Shown: piece by piece, positions 25,946 through 33,963 of the stretch
How the letters are laid out: every line of letters begins with the position of its first letter
How positions within the stretch are numbered: the stretch's first letter is position 1
Assembly (NCBI RefSeq): GCF_004799755.1
Contig: NZ_SLUB01000002.1
Coordinates: 1-64,000, forward strand
Origin: Bacillus timonensis
GTDB taxonomy: Bacteria; Bacillota; Bacilli; Bacillales; Bacillaceae_L
Direction: 5' to 3'
Length of the DNA: 64,000 nt
Translations under genes and position numbers: made by a program
The notes under the pieces: generated by a model
Seen by the model: the letters and a program-made list of their open reading frames with translations, nothing else
Database searches by the model: none
Told to the model about the DNA's origin: nothing

Positions 25946-26980
25946 ATGTCACAAAATGATCAGACAATTAGCTGTAAGATTCCCACAGAAGCAAACAATA
26001 CTTCAACCAATAAACCTGCAGAAATAAAAGCGGATGGCTCGTTTAATCGTCAAACAAATCGCTTTACAACTCCTTTTGGAAACCAGCCAGACGAGCTACC
26101 CGTTGAGTCTGGACGCTACCGTTTGCTATGGTCTGCTGCTTGCCCATGGGCACACCGCTCTGTAATCGTTCGCAAAGTGCTTGGATTAGAAAGTTCAATT
26201 AGCTTAGGAACAGTAAGTCCACTTCGACCAAGAATTGAACGTGTAGATTGGGAATTTTCCTTAGATAAAAATGGAGCGGATCCTGTTCTTAATGTTCAGT
26301 ATGTGAGTGAGGTTTATAAGAATGCGGACCCTGATTATACAGGTAGACCAACTGTACCAGTCATGGTTGATCTTGAAACCAAAAAAGCGATTAACAATGA
26401 CTATTTTAAGCTTACCAACTATTTTGAAACCGTTTGGGCTCCTTTTCATAAGGAAAATGCTCCTGATTTATATCCGAGTAGCTTGCGCGAAGAAATTGAT
26501 GCATTAAATGACGTTATTTTTCATGATATCAACAATGGTGTGTATAAATGTGGATTTGCTCGTTCTCAGGAAGCCTATGAACAAGCCTATGATCAATTGT
26601 TTACTAGATTGGATGAATTAGAGGAGCGTTTGTCCAAGCATCGTTTCTTATTTGGGGATTTTATTACGGATTCTGATGTCCGCTTCTATACAACATTGGT
26701 GCGCTTTGACGCTGCTTATTATTCTGCTTTTCGCACAAACCGAAATTTAATCCGTGAGTTTAAAAATTTATGGGGGTATGCCCGTGACTTATACCAGACT
26801 CCTGGTTTTGGTGAAACGACTGATTTTGATGCGATTAAGCGACATTATCATCTATCCATCACCATTGATCCTGCAAAAGGAGAAGTGAATATTCTTCCTA
26901 AGGGTCCAGATGAATCAGTATGGCGTACCGAACATAACCGTGAGCAGTTAAGTGGAAAAAAAGAAAAGTTCTTGATCTAA
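25946..26980 (+). CDS. Ecm4/YqjG-type glutathione S-transferase-like reductase
   Basis: A 344-residue xi-class GST-like protein. The thioredoxin-fold N-terminal domain has the active-site SAACPWAHRSVIVRKVLGLE (about residues 53-72), and the helical C-terminal domain has RFLFGDFITDSDVRFYTTLVRFD (about 223-245). Proteobacterial relatives reduce glutathionyl-hydroquinones. Bacillaceae usually make bacillithiol, so the thiol substrate here may differ. A good RBS (GAGGGAGAG) precedes ATG 25946. The 295 bp upstream hold a possible promoter (TTGACG at 25857, TAAACT at 25881) and nothing else recognised. A GNAT gene follows by 18 bp, probably cotranscribed. Confidence 0.87.
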   Translation: MSQNDQTISCKIPTEANNTSTNKPAEIKADGSFNRQTNRFTTPFGNQPDELPVESGRYRLLWSAACPWAHRSVIVRKVLGLESSISLGTVSPLRPRIERVDWEFSLDKNGADPVLNVQYVSEVYKNADPDYTGRPTVPVMVDLETKKAINNDYFKLTNYFETVWAPFHKENAPDLYPSSLREEIDALNDVIFHDINNGVYKCGFARSQEAYEQAYDQLFTRLDELEERLSKHRFLFGDFITDSDVRFYTTLVRFDAAYYSAFRTNRNLIREFKNLWGYARDLYQTPGFGETTDFDAIKRHYHLSITIDPAKGEVNILPKGPDESVWRTEHNREQLSGKKEKFLI

Positions 26981-26998
26981 GGGTAGGTGAAATCTGTA

Positions 26999-27499
26999 AT
27001 GAAAATTCGTGATGCAAAACAGGATGAATTGGAATTTATTCGAGAGCAACGAGTTGCAGCTTATCTTGAACATTCAACTGTAATTCCAGCTGCTCACTGG
27101 CAAGCTCTTAAGCAGGGAATTTCATCTGAGGCTGATCGCCTCCATGGTTCTGAGCTTATTGTATGTGAACTCGATGGGGAAATAGTCGGAAGCGTAGTCT
27201 TATTTCCAGCTAACACAGATGCATATGAAGGTCAATTAGAAGAACTGGAATATCCTGAAATACGGATGCTAGCAGTGAGTCCTGAGGCTCGTGGAAAAGG
27301 CGTCGCTTCAGCCCTAATTACCGAATGCATACAGCGCTCCCGAGCAAAAAATTATCAATTTATCGGATTACATACTGGTGAATTCATGAAACAGGCGATT
27401 AAGCTCTATACAAAACACGGCTTTGAGCGCTTGCCACACTACGATTTTGAGCCAGCCAATGATGGAATTATTGTTAAAGCTTTTCGCTTATCTATATAA
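26999..27499 (+). CDS. GNAT family N-acetyltransferase
   Basis: A 166-residue single-domain GNAT protein. The acetyl-CoA motif A is EIRMLAVSPEARGKGVASALI (about residues 87-107), and motif B includes HTGEFMKQAIKLYTKHGFERLPHYDF. ATG 26999 follows AGGTGA; the in-frame GTG 26987 overlaps that site and is less likely. It is coupled closely to the GST-like gene, so the two may belong to one detoxification or stress unit. The acetyl acceptor is unknown. Confidence 0.84.
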   Translation: MKIRDAKQDELEFIREQRVAAYLEHSTVIPAAHWQALKQGISSEADRLHGSELIVCELDGEIVGSVVLFPANTDAYEGQLEELEYPEIRMLAVSPEARGKGVASALITECIQRSRAKNYQFIGLHTGEFMKQAIKLYTKHGFERLPHYDFEPANDGIIVKAFRLSI

Positions 27500-27505
27500 A
27501 CCTGA

Positions 27506-27546
27506 AAAAACCAATTCGCAATCTAGGCGTTTTGGTTTTTCTTTTG
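27506..27546 (+). terminator. Terminator after the GNAT gene
   Basis: An A-rich arm (AAAAAACCAA) and its complement TTTTGGTTTTT form a stem followed by CTTTT. Confidence 0.6.
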
Positions 27547-27634
27547 TTACGAGGCATTTGGTTAGGTAGTTACCATTTGTACAGAACGTCTTTTAAGCTA
27601 TTATGTAGGTTCTGCTTTAAATTTCCATTGAAAT

Positions 27635-27683
27635 CGAACGTATATTCTCCTATTATTAGGAATAGAATACGAACGTACATTCT
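27635..27683 (+). promoter_or_regulatory. Two LexA/SOS-like boxes upstream of polY2
   Basis: CGAACGTATATTCT (27635-27648) and CGAACGTACATTCT (27670-27683) resemble the Bacillus SOS box CGAACRNRYGTTYC, each with ATTC in place of GTTC. They lie 35 bp apart just before the polymerase RBS, so the gene is probably LexA-repressed. Confidence 0.75.
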
Positions 27684-27701
27684 TTTTGGAGATGATATGA
27701 G

Positions 27702-28964
27702 ATGGTGGATTACAGTCAGTTGCCCGTTCAAAAGATTTTATGCGTGGATATAAAAAGCTTTTATGCGAGCTGTGCAGCAGTGTTATTAGGGCTTGATCCA
27801 CTCGAGTGCTATTTGGCGGTTGTTGGAGATACAGAGCGCCCCGGAAGTGTTGTGCTCGCAGCTTCGCCAAAGCTAAAACAGGAATTTGGGATAAAAACGG
27901 GATCAAGACTCTTTGAAATACCTAAGGACCCTCAAATTAAAATAGTAAATCCCAAAATGGCAACGTATTTACGAATTTCAACGGAAATTACCAGACTTTT
28001 TAACCGGTACGTGCCAAAAGATGCGATCCATGTATATAGCGTCGATGAAAGTTTTATAAAAATTGATGGAACTGAAAAATTATGGGGCGATGCGACAACG
28101 ATTGCCCGTAAAATCAAGAAAGAGATTGAAACTGAATATGGGCTAACCTGTGCCGTTGGGATTGGTCCTAATATGCTGGTAGCAAAGCTATGCTTAGATT
28201 TAGATGCAAAGAAAAAAGGAATTGCAGAATGGACCTATGATGATATTCCCGAAAAACTATGGCCCGTGTCGCCGCTACGAGAAATGTGGGGAATTGGAAG
28301 AAGGGTAGAGCGAACCTTAAATGGGATGGGAATTACAACCGTTGGTCAGCTTGCCCACTATCCGCTTGAATTACTTGAGAAAAAATTTGGAGTGATGGGA
28401 AATCAGCTTTATTATCATGCCTGGGGTGTCGACCTATCAGAAATTGGTGCACCTATTATGCAGGGGCAGATAAGCTTTGGAAAAAGCCAAATCCTCTTGC
28501 GTGATTACCCAGACCCAGAAGAAGTGAAGCACGTCATTCTTGAAATGTGTGAAGAGGTAGCAAGGCGAGCACGTCGACATAAAAAGGCAGGAAGAACAAT
28601 TAGTCTTGGGATTCATTATAGCCAAGATGAGTTTGGCGGGGGATTTTATAGGTCGAAAACAATTGAAACTCCGACAAATATTACGATGGAAATGTATCGC
28701 GTCTGTCTCGAATTATTTGAAAAATTTTATGCCCAAAAAACGGTTCGCAAAATTTCAATTGCGCTTTCCAACATTGAGGATGACAGACAAATGCAGTTGG
28801 ATTTGTTTTATCTTAATCGAGTCAAGCAGCATAAGCTTGGATACGTAATGGATGGTATCCGTGGTAAATACGGTTCAGATGCAATCCTACGTGCAGTTTC
28901 CTATACAAATGCCGGAACATCAAGACATCGTAGTAAGCTCGTTGGCGGACATAAGGCAGAGTAG
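27702..28964 (+). CDS. polYB: Y-family DNA polymerase PolY2 (YqjW/UmuC-like)
   Basis: A 420-residue SOS translesion polymerase, the second Y-family enzyme here after dinB. The catalytic site shows in ILCVDIKSFYASCAAV (about residues 12-27) and VYSVDESFIKIDGT (about 109-122). VGIGPNMLVAKLCLDL and the thumb segment EMWGIGRRVERTLNGMGITTVGQLAHYP follow. A clamp-type motif QMQLDLF lies near the end. GGAGATG precedes ATG 27702. Two SOS-like boxes stand upstream. A YolD-like gene follows, as yqjX follows yqjW in B. subtilis. Confidence 0.93.
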   Translation: MVDYSQLPVQKILCVDIKSFYASCAAVLLGLDPLECYLAVVGDTERPGSVVLAASPKLKQEFGIKTGSRLFEIPKDPQIKIVNPKMATYLRISTEITRLFNRYVPKDAIHVYSVDESFIKIDGTEKLWGDATTIARKIKKEIETEYGLTCAVGIGPNMLVAKLCLDLDAKKKGIAEWTYDDIPEKLWPVSPLREMWGIGRRVERTLNGMGITTVGQLAHYPLELLEKKFGVMGNQLYYHAWGVDLSEIGAPIMQGQISFGKSQILLRDYPDPEEVKHVILEMCEEVARRARRHKKAGRTISLGIHYSQDEFGGGFYRSKTIETPTNITMEMYRVCLELFEKFYAQKTVRKISIALSNIEDDRQMQLDLFYLNRVKQHKLGYVMDGIRGKYGSDAILRAVSYTNAGTSRHRSKLVGGHKAE

Positions 28965-29017
28965 AGCGTCTCAAGGGTTAGGTGCTGGAGATAGACGTAA
29001 GAAAGAAGGTAATAAGG

Positions 29018-29350
29018 ATGATACGGGACCGCGGAAAAATTAAATGGACAGCAATGATGCTGCCAGAACATGTGAAATTGCTTAGAGATTGGGCAGAAGA
29101 AGATAGGTATGAGCAAAAGCCAGAACTAGATGAGCAACAAATCGAGGAGATGAACAGTGTTCTTTGTCAGGCGATGGAGGAGGGGAGAGAGTTGGTTATC
29201 ACGCATTATGAAGCCAAACATCACAAACTCCTTCTGGGCACTATTCATCATTACGATAACTTACAAAATAGATTGCATATCATTGATAAATTCGGGGAAG
29301 TGCATTACATCCCTATACATTCATTAGTCGATCTACGCTTTTCAGACTAA
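29018..29350 (+). CDS. yqjX: YolD-like family protein (YqjX)
   Basis: A 110-residue YolD-like protein: MIRDRGKIKWTAMMLPEHVKLLRDW at the start is the family signature, and KLLLGTIHHYDNLQNRLHIIDKFGEVHYIPIHSLVDL closes it. YolD proteins are commonly coded next to UmuC-like polymerases and are thought to be partners, somewhat as UmuD is for UmuC; direct evidence is limited. ATG 29018 has AGAAGG 7 bases upstream; the longer frame from 28982 has no RBS. It lies 53 bp after polY2 and probably shares its SOS control. Confidence 0.88.
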   Translation: MIRDRGKIKWTAMMLPEHVKLLRDWAEEDRYEQKPELDEQQIEEMNSVLCQAMEEGRELVITHYEAKHHKLLLGTIHHYDNLQNRLHIIDKFGEVHYIPIHSLVDLRFSD

Positions 29351-29417
29351 TTTTAGAAGGATTTTTAGACAAAGGATAGAAGTTAATATGGTAAAAGAAT
29401 AGAATGGAGTAAAAATT

Positions 29418-29966
29418 ATGTTTGTATACCAAATTGATGAGGAACTGTCCTTGAAATTAACAGAGGTAAGCGATGCTGAGCGAATTTTTGAATTAACAGA
29501 TCAGTCAAGAGCGTATTTACGAGAATGGCTACCATGGCTTGATATGACAACAAAGGTAGAGGACACAAAAGCCTATATTGAATCGTGCAGGAAAAGCTAT
29601 GCAGACAATAAAGGATTGCATACCGTTATTGTCTATAAAAATGAAATCGTGGGTGTCGCAAGCTTCAACTCAATCGATTGGAGCAATAAAATAGCCTACA
29701 TCGGCTACTGGCTTGGTCAGCAATACCAAGGAAACGGAGTCATGACAAGGGTAGCGAAGGCATTAACTGATTATGCTTTTACCCATTTAAAACTAAATCG
29801 AGTGGAAATCAGGGCAGCGGTCGAAAATCATAAGAGCAGATCGATTCCAGAAAGATTAGGCTTTGTGAATGAAGGTGTGGTTCGGCAAACCGAATGGCTC
29901 TACGATCACTATGTGGACCATGTTGTATATGGCATGCTCGCAAAGGATTGGAATCCAGAAAACTAA
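29418..29966 (+). CDS. GNAT N-acetyltransferase, RimJ/RimL (YdaF-like) type
   Basis: A 182-residue acetyltransferase of the ribosomal-protein acetyltransferase group. The start MFVYQIDEELSLKLTEVSDAERIFEL, motif A IGYWLGQQYQGNGVMTRVAKAL (about 96-117) and the RVEIRAAVENHKSRSIPERLGFVNEGV segment closely follow B. subtilis YdaF. Target protein or small molecule unknown. RBS GGAG stands before ATG 29418. It is not clearly part of the SOS pair, being 67 bp away. Confidence 0.86.
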   Translation: MFVYQIDEELSLKLTEVSDAERIFELTDQSRAYLREWLPWLDMTTKVEDTKAYIESCRKSYADNKGLHTVIVYKNEIVGVASFNSIDWSNKIAYIGYWLGQQYQGNGVMTRVAKALTDYAFTHLKLNRVEIRAAVENHKSRSIPERLGFVNEGVVRQTEWLYDHYVDHVVYGMLAKDWNPEN

Positions 29967-29967
29967 G

Positions 29968-29994
29968 AAAGGAGCCCATGAGGCTCCTTTTACT
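29968..29994. terminator. Bidirectional terminator after the YdaF-like gene
   Basis: AAAGGAGCC / GGCTCCTTT perfect 9-bp stem with a 5-nt loop. It covers the stop region of the convergent membrane-fusion gene. Confidence 0.85.
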
Positions 29995-31783
29995 TATCTT
30001 TCCCCAAATGAAAAAATCGGTACGTCATAATAAGTCCAATAAAAAACAAGCAAAGGGCGAAATAAGCGGGAAGAAGGTGAATAAAGGTCGTATATCCGAT
30101 TGCAAAATGAATCCAAATTCCTGCCAAAAAAGCGGGTAGTCCACCTATGAGCAAAGTCCACCAAACCCATTTATTCCCCTGCTGAAATCCCCAGAGAGAA
30201 ATAGTTAACACTAAAAATCCAACACTTAGAAGGGCACTTCCAAAGCCTGCACGGTCATGAGCAATGACTGAAATCAATTTATCATTAAACAAATCCAACA
30301 TTTCAGGTGGCATACAAATATAGAGAATATCAGTAGGAACAAACACATACGAAATCCCAATAAATGAGATCACAATACCGCCTAAAACAAATGAAAATCC
30401 AAGGATGATAAAGGCTAGTTGTCCAAGTAAACTATGTTTCCAGACTCGGTGATTACGAGTGTTAAGCGATGTTGGCGTCCCCCTCAAATGTCTCGTTTTA
30501 ATAAAACCAGTTAAATAGATTGGGAGTAAAATGAGCCAAAAAATAAGGTGAAGCCAATCGAAATATCCGTATCCAATGAATAAGAATATTCCTAAAAAAC
30601 CAAGGATAGCTGCCAGATCGATAGTCTGCTTGGTCCAGAGAATCTGCTTTCGAACTCCGAAACGAGCCAATGCCATATAGACGATACCACCAGAAATCAT
30701 TGTCCCAGCGAGTGTCATCCGATCATGAGCCATAAAATAGAGAATCCGTTCATTAAACAGAAGGATTTCTTCTCTTTGCATTCCAAGAAATTGTTCATCA
30801 TAAGGAAGAATAATAGTTGTCAAACTAAAAAGAACAGCAATTAATCCACCAATAAAGATGGACAAACCAAATAGCCAATACCAGATCCACGCTGAATGTA
30901 ACGGAGGATGTGGTTGAAGTTGGTGCAAAAGGGCTTCAGTAGTTCTTTTTGTAAGACCAGGTCCTGAAAAAACATAACCTTCTGAAAGTAACACAAGGTC
31001 AGCCCCTGCATCAAAAAGTGCAAGAGCATTGGCTGGTTCAAAGACGCCACCTACTGTGATGATAGGAAGCGTAAACCCACTTTTTCTTAAATAATGAATA
31101 GAATCTAGTAGTTCCCTTAAATAATGCTCCTGTGCCATATCCAAAGGTTCATCAATGACGATACCAGAACAAGTAGACTGAATCCCATCAAATGAAAGAT
31201 TCTTGACCTCATGTATTGGAACAGAAAGATAAACGGGACGGTCTGTAGTCCACCGAATATTTGGAGTAGAAGTTACAAACGCCGCAATATATGGATCTAA
31301 TTTCGTAATCAAATCCTTTTGTTCTTTACTTGTTCCAGCCACCCTTGCCCAGACAGGCTGTTTCGGCTTCCACTTTTTAAGCTTTTGAACCGTTTTTTCA
31401 ATTCCGATTGATTCATAGTTTGTAGAAAAGTCGATTTGCTGTTTTTGCCAATCTACAATTGGAAGAGAAGGGTTCTTTGTCGGCACTTTTGTTACCGGGC
31501 CAATTTCAATAAAACCAAACCCAAGATTTGAAAAAGCGTGTGAACCAGTTAAAAGCGGATCGATTTTTCCAGAAAGTCCAATAGGATTTGGATAGGTTAC
31601 GCCATGAATTTCCTTTTTTACAAGTTCAGAAGATTCCTCTCTACCAAGAAAATGAATGAAATGCTTTCCTCCAGGTATCGAGGCAACCAGATTCATTCCC
31701 CGGTGGATAAATTCCCGGGATTGGTAGGGAGTTAGACGAGATAAAATAGGCTTAAAGAGTCCGTGATATGACCAATCAGGCAT
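29990..31783 (-). CDS. Dihydroorotate dehydrogenase-like protein fused to a duplicated membrane module
   Basis: A 597-residue two-part protein. Residues 1-290 form a class 2 DHODH-like TIM barrel: YPNPIGLSGKIDPL (64-77), GFGFIEIGPVTKVPTKNPSLP (88-108) and FMN-binding IITVGGV (241-247) with LLSEGYVFSGPGLTKR (265-280). At the loop where DHODH has N-x-SSPNT, this protein has TSTPN (171-175), and the following conserved Lys segment is changed, so dihydroorotate may not be the substrate. Residues 300-590 hold about eight hydrophobic segments in two copies, each with FN-x9-AHDR (344-355 and 499-511). I start at ATG 31783 (GGAGG 7 bases upstream). Adjacent CDGSH gene is on the same strand. Confidence 0.85.
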   Translation of the reverse strand: MPDWSYHGLFKPILSRLTPYQSREFIHRGMNLVASIPGGKHFIHFLGREESSELVKKEIHGVTYPNPIGLSGKIDPLLTGSHAFSNLGFGFIEIGPVTKVPTKNPSLPIVDWQKQQIDFSTNYESIGIEKTVQKLKKWKPKQPVWARVAGTSKEQKDLITKLDPYIAAFVTSTPNIRWTTDRPVYLSVPIHEVKNLSFDGIQSTCSGIVIDEPLDMAQEHYLRELLDSIHYLRKSGFTLPIITVGGVFEPANALALFDAGADLVLLSEGYVFSGPGLTKRTTEALLHQLQPHPPLHSAWIWYWLFGLSIFIGGLIAVLFSLTTIILPYDEQFLGMQREEILLFNERILYFMAHDRMTLAGTMISGGIVYMALARFGVRKQILWTKQTIDLAAILGFLGIFLFIGYGYFDWLHLIFWLILLPIYLTGFIKTRHLRGTPTSLNTRNHRVWKHSLLGQLAFIILGFSFVLGGIVISFIGISYVFVPTDILYICMPPEMLDLFNDKLISVIAHDRAGFGSALLSVGFLVLTISLWGFQQGNKWVWWTLLIGGLPAFLAGIWIHFAIGYTTFIHLLPAYFALCLFFIGLIMTYRFFHLGKDK

Positions 31784-31886
31784 GTTTTGTCCTCCATGAA
31801 AGGCTTTTACCCGTATTGTAACATAGTTAATTGGCAATCCGGATAACGAAAAAACCGAATGCGGAGTGCATTCGGTGTAATAAGGA

Positions 31887-32090
31887 TTATTCTTTTGGAG
31901 CGCGTACGACTGATTCAAAGTGACCTTTATGAGAACCGTCGCAAAATGGCTTATTGTTAGATCTTCCACATCTGCATAATGAGAAGGTTTGTTTTGTTGG
32001 AAACGTATTCCCTTCCGCATCAATCAAATCAACATCACCTGTAATCCTTAATGAACCATTATCATTTACTTTGATGGTAACCTTCGACAT
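31887..32090 (-). CDS. CDGSH iron-sulfur domain protein
   Basis: A 67-residue protein that carries one CDGSH-type 2Fe-2S motif, C-x-C-x8-KPFCDGSHK (CRCGRSNNKPFCDGSHKG, about residues 39-56). The three Cys and one His ligate a redox-active, labile cluster. Such small bacterial proteins lack a membrane anchor and have unsettled electron-transfer or cluster-transfer roles. An RBS (AGGGGGG) stands before the ATG. It lies upstream of the DHODH-like fusion on the same strand and is divergent from yqkB, another Fe-S-linked gene. Confidence 0.92.
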   Translation of the reverse strand: MSKVTIKVNDNGSLRITGDVDLIDAEGNTFPTKQTFSLCRCGRSNNKPFCDGSHKGHFESVVRAPKE

Positions 32091-32253
32091 CTCCGAAATC
32101 CCCCCTTAAAGTAATCATCTTACTATTGATAATAAACCAGGATTTACCAAATTTCAAATCGCTTGGTAAAGTATAGAGACACTGTAATGATATGTAGAAG
32201 AAGCCAAGATATGTTAGAATAGACGTAATCTAAAAAGAAAAAGGAGAACCAAA

Positions 32254-32598
32254 ATGAACGTTACATTTACAGAACGGGCTATTGAAAAACTAAATACACA
32301 AATTAAAAATAAAGATAAAAAATTAAAACTAAAATATGAAACAGAGGGATGCGGCTGTGTGATGAGTGGGGTAACGGCATTGTGGCTGGTAGACTCTGGA
32401 GACGAAGACGACCTAACCCTTGAAACAAATTATCAACCATTGTTAGTAGAAAAATCGAAAATGGTGTTCTTAGATGAAAAGATGACAGTCGATTTTCTTG
32501 AACAGGCTAATTGCTATATGTTAAAGAGCCCAAATGAGATTTTAAATCCACGTTTACGGCTAGTAGAAGTGAGTGATGTACATGAGTTCCAAGCTTAA
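32254..32598 (+). CDS. yqkB: HesB/IscA-like iron-sulfur family protein (YqkB)
   Basis: A 114-residue HesB-like domain protein of the YqkB group. The start [17 protein letters not shown] and the Cys-containing turn [12 protein letters not shown] (about residues 29-40) resemble A-type Fe-S carriers. The C-terminal Cys pair of true IscA (CGCG) is absent; a single Cys lies at QANCYML. RBS AAAGGAG precedes the ATG. The end of the frame overlaps yqkC, so they are coupled as in B. subtilis. Role in cluster assembly is inferred from fold only. Confidence 0.9.
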   Translation: MNVTFTERAIEKLNTQIKNKDKKLKLKYETEGCGCVMSGVTALWLVDSGDEDDLTLETNYQPLLVEKSKMVFLDEKMTVDFLEQANCYMLKSPNEILNPRLRLVEVSDVHEFQA

Positions 32599-32824
32599 CA
32601 CAATCCGAAATATTGCAGAAGATAAAACATGGGTTTCCTTTTTACATGACAACCATCCATATAGCCTCTTACACTGGTCAATTGCAGGGGCAAACCATGA
32701 TCAAAAGGATGTTTGGTTGCTTCAGGATGAGGTGACTTTTGAGGTTCAGGAATTTGAAACAATTGAACTCGCATTAGCCTGGATAGATGAGAACTTAGCA
32801 GACATTACAGATGTACTTGGGTAA
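32582..32824 (+). CDS. yqkC: YqkC-type conserved small protein
   Basis: An 80-residue soluble protein of unknown function, assigned by its place after yqkB and by length. It has a compact pattern with aromatic residues ([20 protein letters not shown]) and ends in [17 protein letters not shown]. Three possible starts lie close together (GTG 32573, ATG 32576, ATG 32582); all overlap yqkB and none has a strong RBS, so the start is uncertain. Translation probably depends on coupling to yqkB. Confidence 0.78.
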   Translation: MSSKLNTIRNIAEDKTWVSFLHDNHPYSLLHWSIAGANHDQKDVWLLQDEVTFEVQEFETIELALAWIDENLADITDVLG

Positions 32825-32834
32825 GGGACTGAAA

Positions 32835-33755
32835 TCAATCAGTCCCTACATATTTGTCTAGAAAATCGTCAATCACTTTTTCATAGGCTTCCTGGTTATC
32901 AGCAAAAGAATAAGCATGTTTGCCTTTTTCAGCAATCAGCATCTGCTTGGGTCCTTCCTTCATTTTATATAGCTCCATTGTCATTTCAGGCAAAATATAA
33001 TCATCCTTCGCACTGTGGATAAATAAAACGGGCTTTTTGATATTTTGAATCACGGAAACAGGAGAGACATCCCTGATGCTATATCCATCGCGAAGCTTTA
33101 AAAAGACATTAGCAAAAGGAAGAACAAGTGGGGCGGGAACTTTATAATCAACTTTTAATAAATATTTCAGTTGTGCTTCAAAATCGGAAAACGGGCAGTC
33201 TACAATATAAAAATTTGCTCCGTCTTCAATCATTCCGGCGTATAGTAGAGTCGTCACAGCCCCCATCGATTCCCCGTGAATACCAATCGTAGTGTCATCC
33301 CCAAATTTTTCTTTTACCCAGGAAACAACCGATTCAAGATCGAATTTTTCATAATGTCCATAGCTAGTTGTCTTTCCACCGGTCTCTCCATGGCGACGAT
33401 GATCATATAAAAGGACATTCCAGTCACGCTCTAAGAAAAGCTTCATGTATTTAATGGAATTTAGTTTGTTTTGAGTCACACCATGGGAGATGATAATAAC
33501 TCGTTTCTTATCGGTTCCTTTTACAAACCAGCCTTTAATCATGTATCCAAATCTAGATTGAATGGATACATCCTCCTTTTTTAGAGACTCAACCTCATCT
33601 AATGTAAGACGCCCCTCCCGTGTTTCACGTTCAAGAATTTCATCATCGGTTTTTTTCTTCATAAACATAACAATGTTAGTAAAAATCATTCCAATTGTGG
33701 TTATGTAGCCGATGAGAATTCCAAGCAATATCAATATCTTTTTCATTCTTTTCAT
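32835..33755 (-). CDS. yqkD: Alpha/beta hydrolase with N-terminal membrane anchor (YqkD)
   Basis: A 306-residue protein with one membrane helix (about residues 5-30), then an alpha/beta hydrolase domain. VIIISHGVTQNK provides the oxyanion region, IHGESMGAVTTLLYAG is the nucleophile elbow with catalytic Ser (G-E-S-M-G), the acid lies near HSAKDDYILP and the His in EKGKHAYSF. AAGGAG is about 9 bases before ATG 33755. The family contains putative peptidases or esterases; substrate unknown. It is convergent to yqkC and divergent from the RND gene, with an A/T-rich 208-bp gap. Confidence 0.88.
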   Translation of the reverse strand: MKRMKKILILLGILIGYITTIGMIFTNIVMFMKKKTDDEILERETREGRLTLDEVESLKKEDVSIQSRFGYMIKGWFVKGTDKKRVIIISHGVTQNKLNSIKYMKLFLERDWNVLLYDHRRHGETGGKTTSYGHYEKFDLESVVSWVKEKFGDDTTIGIHGESMGAVTTLLYAGMIEDGANFYIVDCPFSDFEAQLKYLLKVDYKVPAPLVLPFANVFLKLRDGYSIRDVSPVSVIQNIKKPVLFIHSAKDDYILPEMTMELYKMKEGPKQMLIAEKGKHAYSFADNQEAYEKVIDDFLDKYVGTD

Positions 33756-33963
33756 GAAAAAACGCTCCTTCTAAAAAATCCGATTGAAGATGTAGTCTTT
33801 CTTTATTATAACTTTTTTTAAACGATTCTCCATAATTTTCCTACGCCTTAGGTCTTAGGTAAAGATATATCTCCGGCTCATTATGGCACTTCTCATAAGC
33901 CAATATGATTAATTTATACAAAAATACTAAATTTTACCTATAGGAAGAAAGAGGAGATGAACT

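Noticed and set aside
27601-27906. Minus-strand 101-aa frame across the SOS boxes
   Set aside because: It overlaps the start of polY2 and its control region and has no RBS or family pattern.
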